A DNA stretch of 45,974 bases from assembly GCA_937907205.1 (NCBI GenBank), contig CALESE010000146.1, positions 1 to 45,974 on the forward strand. Direction: 5' to 3'. The position numbers were made by a program, and so were the translations under genes. Within the stretch, counting starts at the first letter, position 1; each line of letters opens with the position of its first letter. A model generated the notes under the pieces. That model saw only the letters and a list, made by a program, of their open reading frames with translations. It was not told where the DNA came from and made no database searches. Shown in pieces: positions 42,235 through 45,974 of the stretch. This DNA is from an uncultured Romboutsia sp. (GTDB lineage Bacteria; Bacillota; Clostridia; Peptostreptococcales; Peptostreptococcaceae).

Positions 42235-43209
42235 ATGAAAATAGGAAATGTTGAATTAAAAAATAAAGTGTTTTTATCACCAATGGCAGGTGTTACAGAC
42301 CTACCTTTTAGATTAATATGCAAAGAACAAGATTGCGGAATGCTTTATACAGAAATGGTTAATTCCAAAGCGTTATGTTACGATGATCAAAACACTAAAA
42401 AAATGTTGAAAATAGAAAATGAAGAACATCCAGTAGCAATACAAATATTTGGATCAGATCCAGAGTTTATGGGTGGAGCTGCTAGAATATTAAATGAATA
42501 TCCAAATGAAATACTGGACATAAATATGGGATGTCCAGCTCCTAAAGTAGTAAAAAATGGTGATGGTTCTGCACTACTTAAAAATCCTAAGTTAGCATCA
42601 GAAGTATTAAAGTCTGTTGTTAATAACTCTGAAAAGCCAGTTACTTTAAAAATAAGAAAAGGATGGGATGATACTTGTATAAATGCAGTAGAAATAGCAA
42701 AAATAGCTGAAGATGCAGGTATAAGTGCGATAGCTATACATGGTAGAACAAGAGAGCAATATTACTCAGGTAAAGCAGACTGGGATATAATAGGAGAAGT
42801 AAAGGAAAATGTAAGTATACCAGTTATAGGTAATGGTGATGTATTTAGTGTGGAAGATGCTATAAATATGTTAGAAAAAACTAAGTGTGATGCTATAATG
42901 ATAGGTAGAGGTGCCCAAGGTAATCCATGGATATTTAAAAGAATTAACCATTATATGCAAACAGGAGAAATATTACCAGAACCTACATTAGAAGAAAAAA
43001 TAAATACAGCTAAAAAACATTTAGGTTTAGCAGTACAAGAACATGGAGAATATATAGCGGTAAGGGAAATGAGAAAACATCTTGCGTGGTATATAAAAGG
43101 CCTTAAAAACTCAGCTAGAATAAGAGATGAAATAAACAAGATAGAATCTTATGAAGAAGTAGTAGCTAAGCTAGATGCATATATGGAGGATTGCTTGACA
43201 TTAGTATAA
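42235..43209 (+). CDS. dusB: tRNA-dihydrouridine synthase
   Basis: Reduces uridine to dihydrouridine in tRNA with FMN and NADPH. A 324-residue DUS barrel with the opening VFLSPMAGVTDLPFRLICKE, the catalytic cysteine in INMGCPAPKVVKNGDGSALL, VTLKIRKGWDD, IAIHGRTREQYYSGKADWD and GNGDVFSVEDA/MIGRGAQGNPWIF for FMN phosphate binding. It fits the DusB branch common in Firmicutes; subfamily choice is inferred. AAGGAGACG precedes the ATG. greA and lysS follow, an arrangement seen in other Firmicutes. Confidence 0.94.
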   Translation: MKIGNVELKNKVFLSPMAGVTDLPFRLICKEQDCGMLYTEMVNSKALCYDDQNTKKMLKIENEEHPVAIQIFGSDPEFMGGAARILNEYPNEILDINMGCPAPKVVKNGDGSALLKNPKLASEVLKSVVNNSEKPVTLKIRKGWDDTCINAVEIAKIAEDAGISAIAIHGRTREQYYSGKADWDIIGEVKENVSIPVIGNGDVFSVEDAINMLEKTKCDAIMIGRGAQGNPWIFKRINHYMQTGEILPEPTLEEKINTAKKHLGLAVQEHGEYIAVREMRKHLAWYIKGLKNSARIRDEINKIESYEEVVAKLDAYMEDCLTLV

Positions 43210-43268
43210 TAGTGACTTATAATATAGCGCATAAATTAAAACAATAAGCAATAAATATTAAAATAAAG

Positions 43269-43284
43269 TTGGGAGAAATCCCAA
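43269..43284 (+). other. GAAA-tetraloop hairpin in the greA leader
   Basis: TTGGGA-GAAA-TCCCAA, a compact stem with a GNRA-type loop, 27 bp before the greA start. There is no T run after it, so it is not a terminator. Confidence 0.5.
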
Positions 43285-43311
43285 GTATATAAAGAAGGAG
43301 TTGTAGGGGTT

Positions 43312-43791
43312 ATGGAAGATAAGAAAGAAATACTGTTAACTCAAGAAGGATACCAAAAGTTGGAAGATGAAGTAGAGTTTTTAAAAACTGTAAGAAGAAA
43401 AGAAGTTGCTGACAGAATAAAGGTAGCAATATCATTTGGAGATATATCAGAAAATGCTGAGTATGATGAAGCTAAAAATGAGCAAGCTCAAGTAGAAGAA
43501 AGAATAATGAAATTAGAAAATATGATAAGAAGAGCAGTTATCATAGATGAATCTAGTATAGATGTTAATGTTGTTACTATAGGATCTATAGTTAAAGTTA
43601 AGGATCTTGAATTTGAACAAGATGATGAGTATACAATAGTAGGATCTGCAGAAGCTGATCCATATGATGGAAAAATATCAAATGAGTCTCCAGTTGGAAA
43701 AGCTCTTTTAGGTAGACGTACAGGAGATATAGTAGAAGTTCAAGTTCCAGATGGAACAGCGAAGTTCGAAATATTAGAAATAAGAAGATAA
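43312..43791 (+). CDS. greA: Transcription elongation factor GreA
   Basis: Rescues arrested RNA polymerase by promoting transcript cleavage. The 159-residue length is standard. The N-terminal coiled coil has LTQEGYQKLEDEVEFLKTVR, AISFGDISENAEYDEAKNEQ with the acidic tip, and the C-terminal FKBP-like domain ends with SPVGKALLGRRTGDIVEVQV. AAGGAG lies 11 bp before the ATG. lysS follows 16 bp later, so the two share a transcript. Confidence 0.97.
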   Translation: MEDKKEILLTQEGYQKLEDEVEFLKTVRRKEVADRIKVAISFGDISENAEYDEAKNEQAQVEERIMKLENMIRRAVIIDESSIDVNVVTIGSIVKVKDLEFEQDDEYTIVGSAEADPYDGKISNESPVGKALLGRRTGDIVEVQVPDGTAKFEILEIRR

Positions 43792-43807
43792 ACTAGGAGG
43801 GAAACAA

Positions 43808-45319
43808 ATGAATAATAATCAATTACAAGAAGATCTTAGTGAAGTACTTCAAGTAAGAAGAGACAAATTAGCTAAGCTACAAGAAATGGGTAGAAATCCA
43901 TTTGATCAAAGTAGATATGATAGAAATAGTAATTCTATTGAAATCAAAAATGATTTTGAAAACTTTGAAGGAAAAGTTGTTAAAATAGCTGGTCGTATAA
44001 TGAGTAAGAGAATCCAAGGTAAAGCAGGATTTATAGATGTACAAGATCATGAAGGTAGAATTCAATGTTATGTTAGACTAGATAGAATAGGCGAAGAAGA
44101 ATATGCTGTTTTCTCTACATATGATATAGGAGATATAATAGGTCTTGAAGGTGAAGTTTTCAAAACTAAAAAAGAAGAAATATCTGTAAAGGCTAATGAA
44201 GTTGTGTTATTATCTAAATCACTTCAAATATTACCTGAAAAGTATCATGGTTTAAAAGATCAAGATTTAAGATATAGACAAAGATATGTTGACTTAATAG
44301 TTAACCCAGAAGTTAAGAAAGCTTTCATAACAAGAACAAAAGCTTTAAAAGCGTTAAGGTCTTATCTAGATGAAAGAGGATTCTTAGAAGTTGAGACTCC
44401 TATATTAAATACTATAGCTGGAGGAGCTAATGCTAGACCATTTATAACTCATCATAATACATTAGATATACCAATGTACTTAAGAATAGCTAATGAGCTA
44501 TACTTAAAGAGACTTATAGTTGGTGGATTTGATAAAGTATATGAAATGGGAAGAATGTTTAGAAATGAAGGAATGTCTATAAAGCATAATCCTGAATATA
44601 CTGCTATGGAATTATATCAAGCATATGCAGATTATACAGATATGATGGAAATAACAGAAAATCTTATATCTCATATGGCTGAAGTTGCTACAGGAAGCAT
44701 GGTAGTTAACTATCAAGGAACTGAAATAGACTTTACACCTCCATGGAGAAGAATGACTATGGAAGATTGTGTTAAAGAATATGCAGGTGTAGACTTCTCT
44801 ACTATAAATACTGATGAAGAAGCTTTAGCTATTGCTAAGGAAAAAGGCATAGAAATAACTCCTGGAATGAGAAGAGGAGAAGTTATAAATGCTTTCTTTG
44901 AAGAATTTGGAGAAGATAAATTAGTTCAGCCTACATTTATAACTCATCATCCAGTTGAAGTATCACCACTAGCTAAAAGAAGTGTAGAAGACCCAAGAAG
45001 AACAGATAGATTTGAAGCTTTTGCAAATGGATGGGAATTAGCAAATGCATTCTCAGAATTAAATGATCCAATCGACCAAAAAGGAAGATTCATGGATCAA
45101 ATGAGAAAGAAAGAATTAGGTGATGATGAAGCTTGTGATATGGATGAGGATTTCATAAATGCACTAGAAGTAGGTTTACCTCCAACAGGTGGCCTAGGAA
45201 TAGGTATAGATAGAACTATAATGTTATTAACTAATTCTACAACTATAAGAGACGTTTTATTATTCCCAACAATGAAACCGATAGATAATGCACATAATAA
45301 AATAGAAAACGAAGAATAA
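43808..45319 (+). CDS. lysS: Lysyl-tRNA synthetase, class II
   Basis: Charges tRNA-Lys. A 503-residue class IIb synthetase. It has an N-terminal OB fold (GKVVKIAGRIMSKRIQGKAG), motif 1 around FLEVETPILNTIAGGANARP, motif 2 FRNEGMSIKHNPEYTAMELY, and motif 3 GLPPTGGLGIGIDRTIMLLT. Full length and intact. It lies 16 bp downstream of greA with AGGAGGGAAA before its ATG. A strong terminator follows. The rRNA promoter region comes about 480 bp later. Confidence 0.98.
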   Translation: MNNNQLQEDLSEVLQVRRDKLAKLQEMGRNPFDQSRYDRNSNSIEIKNDFENFEGKVVKIAGRIMSKRIQGKAGFIDVQDHEGRIQCYVRLDRIGEEEYAVFSTYDIGDIIGLEGEVFKTKKEEISVKANEVVLLSKSLQILPEKYHGLKDQDLRYRQRYVDLIVNPEVKKAFITRTKALKALRSYLDERGFLEVETPILNTIAGGANARPFITHHNTLDIPMYLRIANELYLKRLIVGGFDKVYEMGRMFRNEGMSIKHNPEYTAMELYQAYADYTDMMEITENLISHMAEVATGSMVVNYQGTEIDFTPPWRRMTMEDCVKEYAGVDFSTINTDEEALAIAKEKGIEITPGMRRGEVINAFFEEFGEDKLVQPTFITHHPVEVSPLAKRSVEDPRRTDRFEAFANGWELANAFSELNDPIDQKGRFMDQMRKKELGDDEACDMDEDFINALEVGLPPTGGLGIGIDRTIMLLTNSTTIRDVLLFPTMKPIDNAHNKIENEE

Positions 45320-45325
45320 TATATC

Positions 45326-45377
45326 AAAGTCTACATAAAAGATTATTTAAAATCTTGAGTGTAGACTTTATTTTTTA
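45326..45377 (+). terminator. Terminator after lysS
   Basis: Outer stem AAAGTCTACA/TGTAGACTTT encloses an inner AGATT/AATCT stem, followed by ATTTTTTAG. Confidence 0.85.
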
Positions 45378-45590
45378 GATTTTGATTATTTGATCATTTT
45401 ATAAAACAAATTATATATATTTATTTCAGTAATTTATAAAAAATCTCAAAAAAATATGGAAATTAAATGTTTATACTGAGAAAAAACATGTTAAAAAAAT
45501 TTATTATGAAAATATATAGAGAAATTTTACTAAAGGGAATATTTAAATAAATAAAGAAATTCTTTAAAAATAAAATTTTGGAGGGGTAAA

Positions 45591-45776
45591 ATGTTTCAAA
45601 TAATTAATTGGTTATGTTTAATATGTGTTAGTCTTTTAGTTTTTGAAATAATGATTTATTTTTGTAAAGATGCTATAAGAATACTTTGTAAGGCAGAAAT
45701 ACCAAGGGCTAAGAAGATTAGAAGAGTAAGGGTAAATTCTAATAATCACGCTTATGAACATAAAATAGCAAAATAA
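45591..45776 (+). CDS. Small hypothetical membrane protein, 61 residues
   Basis: A short ORF with a strong GGAGGGG ribosome site about 8 bp before its ATG. An N-terminal hydrophobic helix (about residues 4-26, IINWLCLICVSLLVFEIMIY) is followed by a cysteine-containing and then strongly basic tail (AKKIRRVRVN). This is a topology of one membrane anchor with a positively charged cytoplasmic end. I do not recognise the family. It lies alone between lysS and an rRNA promoter region. The 214 bases before it (from the lysS terminator) are AT-rich and hold nothing I can name. Confidence 0.6.
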   Translation: MFQIINWLCLICVSLLVFEIMIYFCKDAIRILCKAEIPRAKKIRRVRVNSNNHAYEHKIAK

Positions 45777-45799
45777 AATAAAAAAATATTAAAAAAGTA

Positions 45800-45828
45800 T
45801 TGACCAATAAAAATAAAGATGATATAGT
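45800..45828 (+). promoter_or_regulatory. rRNA operon promoter P1
   Basis: TTGACC (45800-45805), a 17-bp spacer and TATAGT (45823-45828). The upstream sequence is A-tract rich, like an UP element. Confidence 0.7.
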
Positions 45829-45883
45829 ATTACTTGTCCTTAAGAAAAGGAAAAACAACTAAGAAAAAATCTTAAAAAATATC

Positions 45884-45912
45884 TTGACAAAATAAAAAAG
45901 ACAAGATATAAT
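45884..45912 (+). promoter_or_regulatory. rRNA operon promoter P2
   Basis: Perfect consensus TTGACA (45884-45889) and TATAAT (45907-45912) with a 17-bp spacer, 84 bp after P1. The downstream GAACTTTGAAAATTAAACAG resembles the conserved leader before clostridial 16S genes. The 16S gene itself would start past the window end. Confidence 0.8.
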
Positions 45913-45974
45913 GATTCAAGTAAATAAGAACTTTGAAAATTAAACAGTAGGTTAATTTATATAACATAATTCTT

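Noticed and set aside
1..45974. Mobile element, prophage, toxin-antitoxin or defence island
   Set aside because: No transposase, integrase, phage, restriction or abortive-infection motifs, and no sharp change in composition or codon use, were seen.

Overview
The window is low-GC (estimated by eye at just under 30 %), densely coded, mostly on the + strand, and looks like chromosomal sequence from an anaerobic, spore-forming member of the Peptostreptococcaceae. The strongest clue is the block yabG - veg - sipL - ispE - GntR regulator - spoIIR - sleB-like hydrolase (27182-33063), whose gene order I recall from Clostridioides difficile. SipL (DUF3794 + LysM) is a spore-coat protein typical of this group. 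A complete arginine deiminase operon argues for a relative such as Paraclostridium, Paeniclostridium or Romboutsia rather than C. difficile itself. That genus-level placement is inference.

Layout. 1-4.1 kb: a YtxH/DUF948 envelope pair, a lone PotD-type polyamine-binding lipoprotein, a PhnA/YjdM zinc-ribbon protein, and a MerR-methyltransferase fusion behind a 19-bp-spacer promoter. 4.1-9.1 kb: arcA-arcB-arcC-arcD, converting arginine to ornithine, CO2, ammonia and ATP with arginine/ornithine exchange. 9.2-15.5 kb: a small membrane protein, a TtcA-type tRNA thiolase, a 40-residue membrane peptide, a stand-alone homocysteine methyltransferase, a PfkB kinase, an M29 aminopeptidase and a nitroreductase-like protein. 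15.5-21 kb: a leader with three PyrR-binding elements and two terminators, then pyrF-carA-carB. 21-25 kb: a DUF3298 protein, an RlmI/K-like methyltransferase, an RluA-type pseudouridine synthase, a UPF0489 protein and a SEC-C protein. 25-27 kb: psuG and an HTH-fused pseudouridine kinase, with a perfect 15-bp inverted repeat upstream. 27-33 kb: the sporulation block. 33-39 kb: ddl, murI, a DUF1934 protein, tilS and ftsH. 39-43 kb: birA, a decayed P1-family peptidase gene, an ECF S component (probably PanT) behind a structured leader, and coaX. 43-46 kb: dusB, greA, lysS, a 61-residue membrane protein and two tandem rRNA-type promoters that run off the end of the window, presumably into a 16S gene.

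How the parts fit. Catabolic arginine use, pyrimidine synthesis de novo, pseudouridine salvage, cofactor supply (isoprenoid, pantothenate/CoA, biotin) and peptidoglycan precursor synthesis (Ddl, MurI) sit around the sporulation block. I see no insertion sequence, prophage, CRISPR array, tRNA gene or defence island. Nothing here is clearly an undescribed system. The best leads are regulatory: the triple PyrR leader, the inverted repeat beside the HTH-kinase, the MerR-methyltransferase fusion with its own MerR-type promoter, and the structured leader of the ECF transporter gene. All family assignments come from reading motifs; no database search was run.
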